A stretch of DNA of 64,000 bases from Bacteroidota bacterium (lineage in GTDB: Bacteria; Bacteroidota; Bacteroidia; Bacteroidales; WCHB1-69). The translations under genes and the position numbers were made by a program. The notes below the pieces were generated by a model. It was not told the origin of the DNA. It worked only from the letters and a program-made list of their open reading frames with translations, and made no database searches. Below, piece by piece: positions 1 through 9,300 of the stretch; position 1 is the first letter of the stretch; each line of letters begins with the position of its first letter. The DNA lies in NCBI GenBank assembly GCA_029570835.1, contig JAKPTX010000140.1, positions 1 through 64,000 of the forward strand, read 5' to 3'.

Positions 1-558
1 ATCATCGGCAATTCCTTTTTCGATCTCTTCCAATATCTTTCTTATTTTCTCTTCTAATTTGGCTTTGTTTTTTTCGACAGTTTTACGCCAAACAAAGGTG
101 TAGCGACCAGCACGTGATTCAATTTTTGTACCATCTATGTATGCCACATCTAAACTTAGATAACCCATATCAACGAGTAATTTAACTACTTGGGTGAAAA
201 TATCATGAATAGCATCTTTTAAGCGAGATGAACGAAAACGATTGATAGTGTTATGATCCGGAACTTGATTACCTGAAAGCCACATAAAACTAATACGATC
301 TTGAAGGGCTTTTTCTATTTTACGACACGAATAAATGTTGTTCAAATAGCCGAAAATGATCACTTTAAGCATCATTCGAGGATGATAAGAACTCGAACCT
401 CCTCCTTTGTACGTATTTACTATATCACTGATATCTAAGTTATCAACTATTTGATTAACTAAACGAGCGGGTGAATCTGCCGGAAGTTTTTCATCTAAAC
501 TTGGAGGAAAAAGAAGAACTTGTCCTTGAGGGTAATCTTTAAATACAGCTTTTGTCAT
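1..558 (-). CDS. IS1182-like (DUF772) transposase, N-terminal part, cut by window edge
   Basis: This frame is open on the minus strand from an ATG at 558 to the window edge (186 codons). It is missing from the ORF track because its stop lies outside the window. The translation begins MTKAVFKDYPQGQ and contains the DUF772-type N-terminal block (PHRMMLK-like segment, then a D-H-N-T-I-N-R-F motif) followed by YIDGTKIES, whose Asp is the expected first residue of the DDE catalytic triad. It would cut and join the ends of its own insertion sequence. A TATCTTTG -7 box lies just upstream (576-583) and the IS end lies at about 687. The family call is by motif; IS5-type relatives are the alternative. 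Confidence 0.85.
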   Translation of the reverse strand, partial: MTKAVFKDYPQGQVLLFPPSLDEKLPADSPARLVNQIVDNLDISDIVNTYKGGGSSSYHPRMMLKVIIFGYLNNIYSCRKIEKALQDRISFMWLSGNQVPDHNTINRFRSSRLKDAIHDIFTQVVKLLVDMGYLSLDVAYIDGTKIESRAGRYTFVWRKTVEKNKAKLEEKIRKILEEIEKGIADD

Positions 559-575
559 ATCCCTTTAATTTTATG

Positions 576-583
576 CAAAGATA
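576..583 (-). promoter_or_regulatory. -7 box of the transposase promoter
   Basis: On the minus strand this reads TATCTTTG, a full match to the Bacteroidota TAnnTTTG element, about 18 nt upstream of the transposase ATG. No convincing -33 TTTG is seen at the usual distance. Confidence 0.5.
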
Positions 584-650
584 CTAAAAATCAATGAGAT
601 AGAGGTGAAAAATAACAAAAAAATAGCAAAAAAATCAAAGAAAAAACATA

Positions 651-687
651 AAAAAAAGAGGCTGTTTTTACTTTTGAGACAGCCTCT
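651..687 (-). terminator. Intrinsic terminator formed by the IS end
   Basis: On the minus strand GAGGCTGT (679-686) pairs perfectly with ACAGCCTC (658-665), followed directly by a run of seven T (651-657). It lies between floA and the transposase promoter. It can therefore stop the long adhesin-floA transcript and also shield the IS from outside transcription. Confidence 0.75.
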
Positions 688-717
688 ACTAATCGAACAA
701 ATAAATTAAATTATTCG

Positions 718-1686
718 CTATTTGCCATCTTTTCTGGGTTTACCAATAGAATCTCTCATTTGGGTGTCCGCTTTGATGTTTTCTAATCTGTAATAGTCCA
801 TAACGCCTAAATTGCCATTTCTAAAAGCTTCAGCTAATGCCAATGGGATTTCAGCTTCTGCCAAAATCACTTTCGCACGAGCTTCTTGCGCTTTAGCCAC
901 CATCTCTTGCTCAGTTGCTACTGCCATAGCACGTCTCTCTTCAGCTTTCGCTTGTGCAATGTTTTTATCCGCATTGGCTTGGTCCATTTGAAGAATAGCA
1001 CCGATGTTTTTACCTACGTCAACGTCAGCAATGTCAATAGATAGAATTTCAAATGCAGTTCCGGAGTCTAACCCTTTGGACAACACCAACTTAGAAATTG
1101 AGTCAGGATTTTCCAACACCGACTTATGTGAAGCTGCAGATCCGATAGCAGATACAATCCCTTCACCTACACGTGCTACGATGGTTTCTTCTCCGGCACC
1201 TCCAACCAATTGTCTGATATTGGTTCTCACGGTTACTCTTGCCTTGGCAATCAACTGAATCCCATCCTTCGCAACAGCAGCAACAGGAGGAGTGTCAATC
1301 ACTTTTGGATTAACAGAGGTTTGGATTGCTTCCAAAATATCTCTTCCTGCCAAATCGATAGCAGTAGCTGCTTTAAAATCCAAAGGAATATTGGCTTTAT
1401 CCGCAGAAATCAATGCATTAATAACAGGAGGAACACGACCACCTGCCAAATAGTGTGCTTCCAACTCATCTCTATTGAGTTTGATTCCGGCTTTTGTTCC
1501 TGTAATTAATCCATTTACAATAATGCTGGGGGGTACTTTTCTCCATCTCATCAAAATCAACTGAAGAAGCGAGATTCTAACCCCATTAAGCAAGGCATTA
1601 AACCACAATCCCAGTGGTACAAGCCATAAAAATAAGAATAATAAAAAGATTACTGCAACAATAATCAAAATTGAAAAAGGATCCAT
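718..1686 (-). CDS. floA: Flotillin-like protein FloA
   Basis: The protein matches the FloA (UPF0365) family in length (322 aa) and layout. An N-terminal hydrophobic hairpin (about residues 5-40) anchors it to the inner membrane. A flotillin/SPFH-like domain with [10 protein letters not shown] motifs follows, then an Ala/Glu-rich C-terminal coiled coil (about 235-290). FloA proteins form oligomers in functional membrane microdomains. It lies 6 bp downstream of the NfeD-like gene, its usual partner, and is the last gene of the adhesin-thioredoxin-tyrS-nfeD-floA run. An IS sits immediately after its stop; the reading frame itself looks intact. Confidence 0.93.
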   Translation of the reverse strand: MDPFSILIIVAVIFLLFLFLWLVPLGLWFNALLNGVRISLLQLILMRWRKVPPSIIVNGLITGTKAGIKLNRDELEAHYLAGGRVPPVINALISADKANIPLDFKAATAIDLAGRDILEAIQTSVNPKVIDTPPVAAVAKDGIQLIAKARVTVRTNIRQLVGGAGEETIVARVGEGIVSAIGSAASHKSVLENPDSISKLVLSKGLDSGTAFEILSIDIADVDVGKNIGAILQMDQANADKNIAQAKAEERRAMAVATEQEMVAKAQEARAKVILAEAEIPLALAEAFRNGNLGVMDYYRLENIKADTQMRDSIGKPRKDGK

Positions 1687-1692
1687 AAATAT

Positions 1693-2151
1693 TTATTTAA
1701 GTTTAACAATAATTTTATTTTCATCAATTTGAAATATGACAATCTCTTGATTTTGATCAATAAAGCCTAAGTGTGAAAACACTTCTACTTCCTGATCTCC
1801 AAAAAGAGCCTTTCCTCCGGGTGCCAAACGCGAAATGGTTACTCCCTCCATTCCTACTTCCAATTCAGAAGGCAACACATTTACTTTACTATCTATTTCT
1901 GTTGTCAGAGCCATCTTTTTCCACGTTTTAGAGCGTAAAAAGAGAATCACTGTACCAATAATAAAAACAGCAGTAATCAGCAAAGTAATATTCCCAGCCC
2001 ACAAACCGAAATGGACATACGAAAGTATTACTCCGGCAATAACAAAAAGTGCCCCAATGATTCCCACAATTCCTCCCGGCAACACCAACACTTCCAACAT
2101 CAAAGCCAGAACACCCAAAACGATTAAAAAAATGATAACAAACCAGCCCAT
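1693..2151 (-). CDS. NfeD-like membrane protein (short form)
   Basis: This 152-aa protein has three predicted membrane segments (about 3-25, 28-48, 52-72) and a small C-terminal beta-rich OB-fold-like domain (about 95-152: VGMEGVT, then ALFGDQEVEVFS). That is the short NfeD form without the ClpP-like protease domain. NfeD OB domains work with flotillin/stomatin-type proteins, and the adjacent floA supports that. The start is 3 bp beyond the tyrS stop, so the two are probably co-transcribed. Confidence 0.85.
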   Translation of the reverse strand: MGWFVIIFLIVLGVLALMLEVLVLPGGIVGIIGALFVIAGVILSYVHFGLWAGNITLLITAVFIIGTVILFLRSKTWKKMALTTEIDSKVNVLPSELEVGMEGVTISRLAPGGKALFGDQEVEVFSHLGFIDQNQEIVIFQIDENKIIVKLK

Positions 2152-2154
2152 AAT

Positions 2155-3447
2155 CTACGAATTAACACGAATAATATAATAATTTTTCTTTCCTCTTTGT
2201 ACCAAAATATATTTGTTATTCAGCAAACTATCTGCTGAAACTACAAAGGTGTCATCTATTTTACTTTTGTTGATCGAAAGTGCATTCTCTTTTAGAGTAC
2301 GTCTTACCTCACTCTTAGACTGAAAAACAGGCGCTTGGTCAGTCAAGAAGTCCACAATAGAGATTTGTGCATCGATCTGATCACGAGACACTTCAAATAG
2401 AGGAACACCTTCAAAAACAGCTAAAAAGTTCTTCTCTGATAGTGTAGCTAACGTTTCAGTAGTTCCTTTACCAAACAAAATTTCCGAGGCACTTACCGCT
2501 GCCTCATATTCCTCCTCGGAGTGAACACGAATCGTCAACTCTTTCGCCAATGCTTTCTGTAGTACTCTCAAATGAGGGGCTTCTTCATGTTGTTTCTCCA
2601 TTTCAAGAATCTCCTCCTGAGAATAAAAAGTAAAGATCCGGATATACTTTTTGCTATCTTCATCGGAACAGTTGAGCCAGAATTGGTAGAAACTGTATGG
2701 AGAAGTCTTATCGGGATCTAACCAGACATTCCCTTGCTCCGTTTTCCCAAACTTCCCGCCATCCGCCTTTGTGATGAGTGGACAAGTGAGAGCAAACGCT
2801 TCTCCCCCAACCTTCCTTCTGATCAACTCAGTACCGGTTGTGATATTACCCCACTGATCTGATCCCCCCATTTGTAATTTACATCCATAATTTTCATACA
2901 AATATAGAAAATCATACCCCTGCACTAACTGATAGGTAAACTCAGTAAATGACATTCCTTCACCTTCACCGGATAGTCTCTTTTTAACCGAATCTTTAGC
3001 CATCATATAGTTGACTGTCAAGTGTTTCCCGACATCACGAATAAAGTCTAAAAAGGAGAACTGACTCATCCAGTCATAGTTATTCACCATAATAGCTGCA
3101 TTGGAATCGCTGGCATCAAAATTGAGAAATTTTGATAGTTGCTGCTTGATTTTTTCCTGATTATATCTTAAAGTTTCAAGATCCAATAAATTACGCTCTT
3201 GCGATTTCCCTGAAGGATCACCGATCATTCCTGTGGCTCCACCCAATAGAGCAATTGGAGTATGTCCTGACCGTTGAAAATGGCTCAACATCATCACACT
3301 CACCAAATGTCCAATATGAAGTGAATCTGCAGTAGGATCAATGCCCACATAAGCTTTAGTAGGTTCTTTCATCAACAACTCTTCAGTTCCCGGCATCATA
3401 TCATGAATCATGCCTCTCCATCGTAATTCTTCAACAAAATTCTTCAT
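2155..3447 (-). CDS. tyrS: Tyrosine-tRNA ligase
   Basis: This class I aminoacyl-tRNA synthetase charges tRNA-Tyr in the cytoplasm. The 430-aa length is normal for bacterial TyrRS. Visible motifs are the HIGH signature as LHIGHLV (about residue 43), the GGSDQWGN substrate motif, a KMSKS-like loop as KFGKT (about 233), and a C-terminal S4-like RNA-binding domain (about 365-430, ending [13 protein letters not shown]). It sits inside an operon-like run, 6 bp after a thioredoxin-fold gene and 3 bp before the NfeD-like gene. This is an unusual setting for a housekeeping gene next to secreted-protein genes. Confidence 0.97.
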   Translation of the reverse strand: MKNFVEELRWRGMIHDMMPGTEELLMKEPTKAYVGIDPTADSLHIGHLVSVMMLSHFQRSGHTPIALLGGATGMIGDPSGKSQERNLLDLETLRYNQEKIKQQLSKFLNFDASDSNAAIMVNNYDWMSQFSFLDFIRDVGKHLTVNYMMAKDSVKKRLSGEGEGMSFTEFTYQLVQGYDFLYLYENYGCKLQMGGSDQWGNITTGTELIRRKVGGEAFALTCPLITKADGGKFGKTEQGNVWLDPDKTSPYSFYQFWLNCSDEDSKKYIRIFTFYSQEEILEMEKQHEEAPHLRVLQKALAKELTIRVHSEEEYEAAVSASEILFGKGTTETLATLSEKNFLAVFEGVPLFEVSRDQIDAQISIVDFLTDQAPVFQSKSEVRRTLKENALSINKSKIDDTFVVSADSLLNNKYILVQRGKKNYYIIRVNS

Positions 3448-3453
3448 CTCTAT

Positions 3454-4959
3454 CTATTGTTTTTCCATTCGTTCTTGTTTGAGCTGCTCAATCCGTTCAT
3501 GTTGTTCTAAAAAGGTAGGAATGGCACTCATCTCTATTCTTTTATTTAAAATGATCTTATGGGTTTTATTGTCAATTATAAACATCGTTGGATTTCCAAT
3601 AATGTTATAAGCTGCAATATAGTCTATATTAGCGGAATTACCCCCGACATTAAGCCATGGATAATTTTTTTCCTTCACATATTTCTTCAACCTTTCTTTA
3701 TCCGGATCACTTCCGATAGCATACACATCAAAATTACGTTGTCCAATTGCTTCCAATGAATCATAAACAGCTCTCAAATGCTCTGATTCTGTTTTACAGG
3801 TATGGCAAGCAGGGTCATAGAACCAGAGAATAACATAAGGCTTCTTCATATTGTAAGAAGAGTGCCATTGATTAAAATCGGTGGTGAAAGAAGTATCCGG
3901 CATAATGATTTCCGGAGCAATCTTCCCTATTAAAGTAGGTTCCAAACCCTTAACCCGACGTTCGTACTTACCCAAAAGTTCTTCATCAATCCAATAGCAT
4001 TTCCCTTTCAACTGATTTTCGTTGGCAATGTGGACAAACACCGCATCATGTCCAATAATTTTACTGGTTTCAAAAATATAAGAGAGCCTTTCTACAAAAT
4101 AGCGATACATAACACTATCCTCTTCTGTCTTTTGAATTACCATATCAACGTAATGATTAATCGTATCCGGTTCATGTAACCACAAAATCTGGTTAAAATA
4201 TTCGTTCATTGCTCTTTCTAAAGAGGGCAAATAAATGAAACGATCATCCGTTAAATCAAAATTATCCCAGTAGTGAGTCCGATAGTAGACAGCCTGAAAG
4301 TTAGAATCAATTGTTCCATCATCTCTCACTGGAGGATCCGGAATCTCTATTTGACGATACGATTTTTGCAATTTAGAAAAAAGAAAGTTAGGGTTCTTCT
4401 CAATCAACTCAGTAATAAACTGCTCCATTTCTGAATTGATATCCCGAACTTTTTGATTATAAAATTCAAGACTATCCTCGTTGGTCTCCTTGTACTCATT
4501 AATCTTCTCTTGATACTCCCTTACCTGCATCTGAGCTTGAACCGTTTTTCTTTGAAAACGAAGCATCTCTTCATTTTGTGGAGAGTTTTTAACACTAAAA
4601 TTTCTTACATCTCCCAGTGTATCAATAAAATAAGTAAATTCTTGACCCCCATCAATGATAAAGTTAAGATAAGGTTTTCTATCTTGAGAAACTAAAGTAT
4701 AAAGTCCCTCTTCATAAGGATTATCTCCCTTAAACAAAAAGGCACTTCTTCCGTCATTTCTAGCGGAATCCCTTAACATAAGTTTCTCCCGATAGTGAAT
4801 TGCCAAGTAAATAATAGAATCTTGAGCTCCATCAATCTTAATCGCAATGTGATGTCCCTTACTCTTATTTTTAGTCCCCCCTTTCCCTCTTTGAGCAAGT
4901 ACAGGATTGGAGGATAACAGTATAATAAAAAACAATAAAAATATTCCTATTCTTCTCAT
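3454..4959 (-). CDS. Exported thioredoxin-fold protein, CHTC active site
   Basis: The 501-aa protein starts with a signal peptide (MRRIGIFLLFFIILLSSN, cleavage near VLAQ). An N-terminal beta-rich region (about 35-130) resembles DUF4369, a middle helical region resembles DUF5106, and a C-terminal TlpA/AhpC-type thioredoxin domain (about 345-495) follows. The redox motif is DPACHTCK, and GNPTMFIID supplies the expected cis-Pro. It should act in the periplasm as a thiol-disulfide protein; whether it oxidises, isomerises or reduces cannot be read from sequence. It lies 1 bp after a similar gene, both downstream of a Cys-rich giant adhesin, so that adhesin is a plausible client. The domain names are tentative. 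Confidence 0.8.
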   Translation of the reverse strand: MRRIGIFLLFFIILLSSNPVLAQRGKGGTKNKSKGHHIAIKIDGAQDSIIYLAIHYREKLMLRDSARNDGRSAFLFKGDNPYEEGLYTLVSQDRKPYLNFIIDGGQEFTYFIDTLGDVRNFSVKNSPQNEEMLRFQRKTVQAQMQVREYQEKINEYKETNEDSLEFYNQKVRDINSEMEQFITELIEKNPNFLFSKLQKSYRQIEIPDPPVRDDGTIDSNFQAVYYRTHYWDNFDLTDDRFIYLPSLERAMNEYFNQILWLHEPDTINHYVDMVIQKTEEDSVMYRYFVERLSYIFETSKIIGHDAVFVHIANENQLKGKCYWIDEELLGKYERRVKGLEPTLIGKIAPEIIMPDTSFTTDFNQWHSSYNMKKPYVILWFYDPACHTCKTESEHLRAVYDSLEAIGQRNFDVYAIGSDPDKERLKKYVKEKNYPWLNVGGNSANIDYIAAYNIIGNPTMFIIDNKTHKIILNKRIEMSAIPTFLEQHERIEQLKQERMEKQ

Positions 4960-4960
4960 T

Positions 4961-6334
4961 TTATTTTGATTTTGATTTAATTATATTAGTCGTGTACTCT
5001 TCAAAAAAGTTCCCAATTTTGTTTAACGGAATATGTCTGCCAATTATTTTATGATTTTTATCAATGATAAAAAGTCCGGGTGTGGCTACCAAATCAAAAA
5101 AATCTAATAAATCATAATTGGGATCTCCCATTGCATAACTCAAATTGATCCAGTCAATTTCATACTCCTGAGAAAAATGATTCCAACGCTCTAAATCATC
5201 CGTTACAGAGACTGCAAAAACTTCAAAACTATATTTTGATTTAAAATTTTTATAAAATTTATATAAAATTGGAGTTTCTATCACACATTCATCACAGTCG
5301 GGATCCCAAAACCATAAAATAGTATAATCCGCCTGAATATCAGAAGTACCCACTTCTTCTCCTTTACCATTATATGCCGTAATTGGCTCAATCGTGTGAT
5401 TAACGAACGACTGGCGCTTTCTTTCAGCCACCAAAGGATAAACTCGCTGATAAGATTCGTCATAAATTCCCCATCGGTCCTGTACCGGATCAAAATAGTG
5501 ATCAAAAAGATATACAAAGAGGGTATCTGTTCGTGGATGATTACTCATAAAAATCCTCATCAATTGATTAGTATAGTAAACTTGCGCTTCACGATTCGGT
5601 TCTTCCTGAAAAGCATCAATAGTACCATCTAAAAAATGGTCAATTACTTCAATCCAATCACATTCATGATCATAAGTTGCCATCAACAATTCTGTAAAAT
5701 AAAATCTTAAATCAGGAGTTATCGGTGTACGTAACAATCGGACATCTTTAAAGTTAACACCATCAAAATAATGCTTCATCATGTACTGATTCAGCTCATG
5801 TTCATGGGGAATACTATCTTTAAAAAGTATTTGATACTCAATTGATTCGATTGGATTATACTCCATAGCCCGGATATACTCAGTGAGCAGTGAATGAGGC
5901 GAGGTTTCCATGTAAAGGGAGACCCCTTCTCCTGATACACCGTTCTTTTGATATTCTAAAAAAATTTTATTTTTTTCACTCTTTTTTATGAAATAAAAAT
6001 CAAGGGGGGAGTCAAAATGGGTCTCTATCCGCACTCTTGTGCTCTCCTCTAGAATCAGTTGAAAAAGGGGAATGTACTCCTGTGTCAGTACAGTATAGAT
6101 TCCGGGATTCAATTCCTGTTTTTTGCTCTTAAAACGAAATAAATCTTTTCTTCCCGCAGCAGAATCTACAATAAAAGAGTTTTTCCCGTAGTAACCCTCT
6201 AAATAAAGCATCTCAGTTTTTGCGTCTTTGAGTTTGATATCAATTTGATATCCGACACCTGCTGAAAAGGCAAAAAAGGAAGACAACAAGTTGATACCAA
6301 TAGCAAGTAATAGTAGTAGATAGCCTCGTCTCAT
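4961..6334 (-). CDS. Exported thioredoxin-fold protein, CDEC active site
   Basis: This 457-aa paralogue of the next gene has an N-terminal signal peptide/anchor (MRRGYLLLLLAIGINLL) and a beta-rich DUF4369-like N-terminal region. A long middle region follows, then a C-terminal TlpA-like thioredoxin domain with WDPDCDECV and the cis-Pro segment VATPGLFIID. The predicted location is the periplasm or outer face of the inner membrane. It starts 7 bp after the adhesin stop and ends 1 bp before its paralogue, so the three are very probably one transcript. The two acidic residues inside CDEC are unusual for thioredoxins and may shift its redox potential (inference). Confidence 0.8.
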   Translation of the reverse strand: MRRGYLLLLLAIGINLLSSFFAFSAGVGYQIDIKLKDAKTEMLYLEGYYGKNSFIVDSAAGRKDLFRFKSKKQELNPGIYTVLTQEYIPLFQLILEESTRVRIETHFDSPLDFYFIKKSEKNKIFLEYQKNGVSGEGVSLYMETSPHSLLTEYIRAMEYNPIESIEYQILFKDSIPHEHELNQYMMKHYFDGVNFKDVRLLRTPITPDLRFYFTELLMATYDHECDWIEVIDHFLDGTIDAFQEEPNREAQVYYTNQLMRIFMSNHPRTDTLFVYLFDHYFDPVQDRWGIYDESYQRVYPLVAERKRQSFVNHTIEPITAYNGKGEEVGTSDIQADYTILWFWDPDCDECVIETPILYKFYKNFKSKYSFEVFAVSVTDDLERWNHFSQEYEIDWINLSYAMGDPNYDLLDFFDLVATPGLFIIDKNHKIIGRHIPLNKIGNFFEEYTTNIIKSKSK

Positions 6335-6341
6335 AAATTAG

Positions 6342-9300
6342 TTATTGCTTAATTAGTTTTTTCACCGAAATCAATTGATCCTGATTATAAAACTCAACGA
6401 AATAGAAGCCCACTGATAAAGAGCTTGCACAATAGTAAGTAGAAGAACCGTCCCAAATAACATAATCTATCTGTTTACCGGATAAATCTCTGATCACAAA
6501 GTGTGTTCCCTTCAATTCATCTGAAACCGTAATTTGGAAATCCGATTGAGTTGGATTAGGGAAGATCGCAATCTTACGATCCAATACAAACTCATCAACT
6601 GAAACGGTCGATTCTATGTGTAATGTTGCCGGAATCGATACCCCGCATTCATTTACACCATAAACACTTAAAATACCGGTTCCTGTGGTATTCACCGTTA
6701 AATTAACAGAGGAAGAGGTAGATGGTGATAGAGTCCAGGTAGGATTGCTGATAGACCATTCAAAAGAGTTGGCATATAATGGATTATCTACTACATAGGT
6801 ATAATTGCCGGGAGTATGAATATTCGCTGTACCCGATATTGTTTCGGGAAGCACCGGTTTAGGTTTAACCGTCAACGATAATCGGATAATACTATCACAT
6901 CCTAATACGGTTGTCAAGTTTCTGTAAAAATAAAAGAGTCCCGCTTGATTTTGCTGTGAAATTGTAAAACCATATCCGTTATAGGTTGCCCCCTGGCAGA
7001 TCTCAGCAGCTTTTTCAATGTGATAAGCCGGATTCACAATAACAGTAAACAGCATACTTTGCGAACATCCAAACAGATTTGTTCCTGTAACACTATAAGT
7101 TGATGTTGTTGCCGGTACCAGCATTATTGTGGGAGTAGTTTCACCGGTACTCCACTCATATTGGTCGGCACCCCCTCCTAAAATGTAAGTAGAATCCCCT
7201 TCACAAATAGTGAGATTACCCGTCAATTGGAGGTTTGGAGCCGGTAAAAGCGTTACAGTAGTGGATGCTGTAGCACTACATCCCTGAGAATCTGTAACGG
7301 TAACAGAGTAGAACCCGCCATCAGTTACATGAATTGTAGCATTGTGTGAATCATTACTCCAGAGATAGGAAGTACCACCTGTAGCTTGTAATGTTGCAAT
7401 ACTACCTGTACAAACTGAAAGCGGATCTGTAATGGTTACAACGGGTAAAGGGGCGCTATTAATATACCTGTGAGTTGTGGCTGAACACCCACTTTGAGAA
7501 ACCGTTACACTATATAGCCCCGGAATAGAAATTTCGATTTGAGAAGTTGTATCACCGGTACTCCACTGGTAACTGTCTCCACCCGTAGCAATCAATACCA
7601 TCTCCCCTCCTTCACAAAAATAATCATTACCATAAAGCAGTGGTTCAGGTAACGGATTAACATTCACCGGTTTATTCACTACCACACTGCACCCGTATAC
7701 ATTGGATACCGTGCAGGAGTACGAGGTTGATGAAGCTGGGTTAACAGTGATTACAGAAGTTGTAGCCTGATTACTCCATAAGTATGATGAGCCTCCTACA
7801 GCTTCCAACGTTAATACATTACCTTCACATACCGTAGCCTCTCCAATAATAGAAGCAGTCGGATTAGGATTCACAATGAGTGTTATAGAGGTTGGCACAG
7901 AACAACCCAATGAGTTGGATACCGTTACGGTATAGGTTCCGGCATCTGATACGGTAATTGAATTGCTATTGACACCTGTGGACCAAAGATATTGATTCCC
8001 TCCCGTTGCCGTCAATGTTGCACTAGCCCCTTCACAAATAGGAGCTCCACCTGAAATAGCAGCAGCGGGTAAAGGTAAAGGGTTAACAACTACTGAGGTA
8101 GACTTTACACAACCATTGGACCCTGTGGCTGTTAATGAATATTGAGTAGAAGTCGATGGAGTAACAGTAATAGAATTGCTTGTACTCCCATTCGACCATA
8201 AATACTGAATTGCATTGACTGCACTAAGGGTAGTACTACTACCTAAACAGGGCGATAGATTCCCTGAAATCTGAACAGCAGGAATACTCTTTTGGGTAAT
8301 ATTCTTTGAAACAGTAGCAATACATCCATTCAGATCTGTAGCAGTTACTGAATAGATGCCCGGTGTATTGAGTGAAATAGAGCTTCCGGTACTTCCATTA
8401 CTCCAGGAATAAGTAACCTGGTTTACACTATGGGCTGTTAAAATCAGGGTCGACCCTTGACAAAAAGCTGAATCTCCAACAATGGAAACCTGAGGTGTAG
8501 GCCTTACTGAAATCACCGTAGAAAGGGAGTCACTACACCCATGTTGATCTATAACAGTCACAGAATAGGTTCCCGCTGCTGTAGGATTCATCGTAGCTGT
8601 CGACACCCCATTACTCCAAAAATAGGTAACCCCACCTGATGCGGTCAATGTTCCGGTTTCTCCCTCGCAAATAGAACTATTTCCGGTAATTACTGGAATA
8701 GGTAGAGCATGTTTAGTTACAGTTACTTGAGCGGTAGACATACAACCATAAGAAGATGTTCCTGATACGGAATAGGTCCCTCCTTCATTTAAAACTACGG
8801 AAGGAGTAGACGCACCTGTATTCCATTGATAAACTGCAGCTCCTTGAGCAGTAATCTCTGTTTGTCCTCCTTCACAAAATGATAAATTACCGGTTACGGT
8901 AATAACAGGATAGGGACGAACATTTACCCTGATTGATGCTGATTTGGTACATCCATTGGAACTGGTAACCACAACAGTATAATTAGTTGATGTGGAAGGT
9001 GTTACATTAATAAAAGGAGTTGTTTGTCCATTACTCCACATGTAAGTGGATCCGGAAGTTGAATTAACCATTAAAAAGGCAGATTCTCCGGTACAAATAT
9101 TAGTATCTCCGGCGATTACAACATTGGGTAGAGGATGTGCAACTACTGTTTTGGATACCTCTCCGGTACATCCTCTGGAATCGGTGGCTGTAACTGAATA
9201 GGTCCCGGTTTGATTCACAGAAATATAGGATCCTGATGACCCATTACTCCACACATAGCTTGACCCTCCGGATACTATCAGATTGACAGATGAGCCGGAA

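Larger units (their letters stand above)
1..687 (-). mobile_element. Insertion sequence (IS1182-like), promoter-proximal end
   Basis: The element carries the transposase gene and ends at about 687, where the minus strand reads AGAGGCTGTCTCAAAAG, a terminal-repeat-like end. It inserted just downstream of the floA stop codon (718). The other end and any target-site duplication lie outside the window, so the exact boundary is inferred. Confidence 0.7.
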
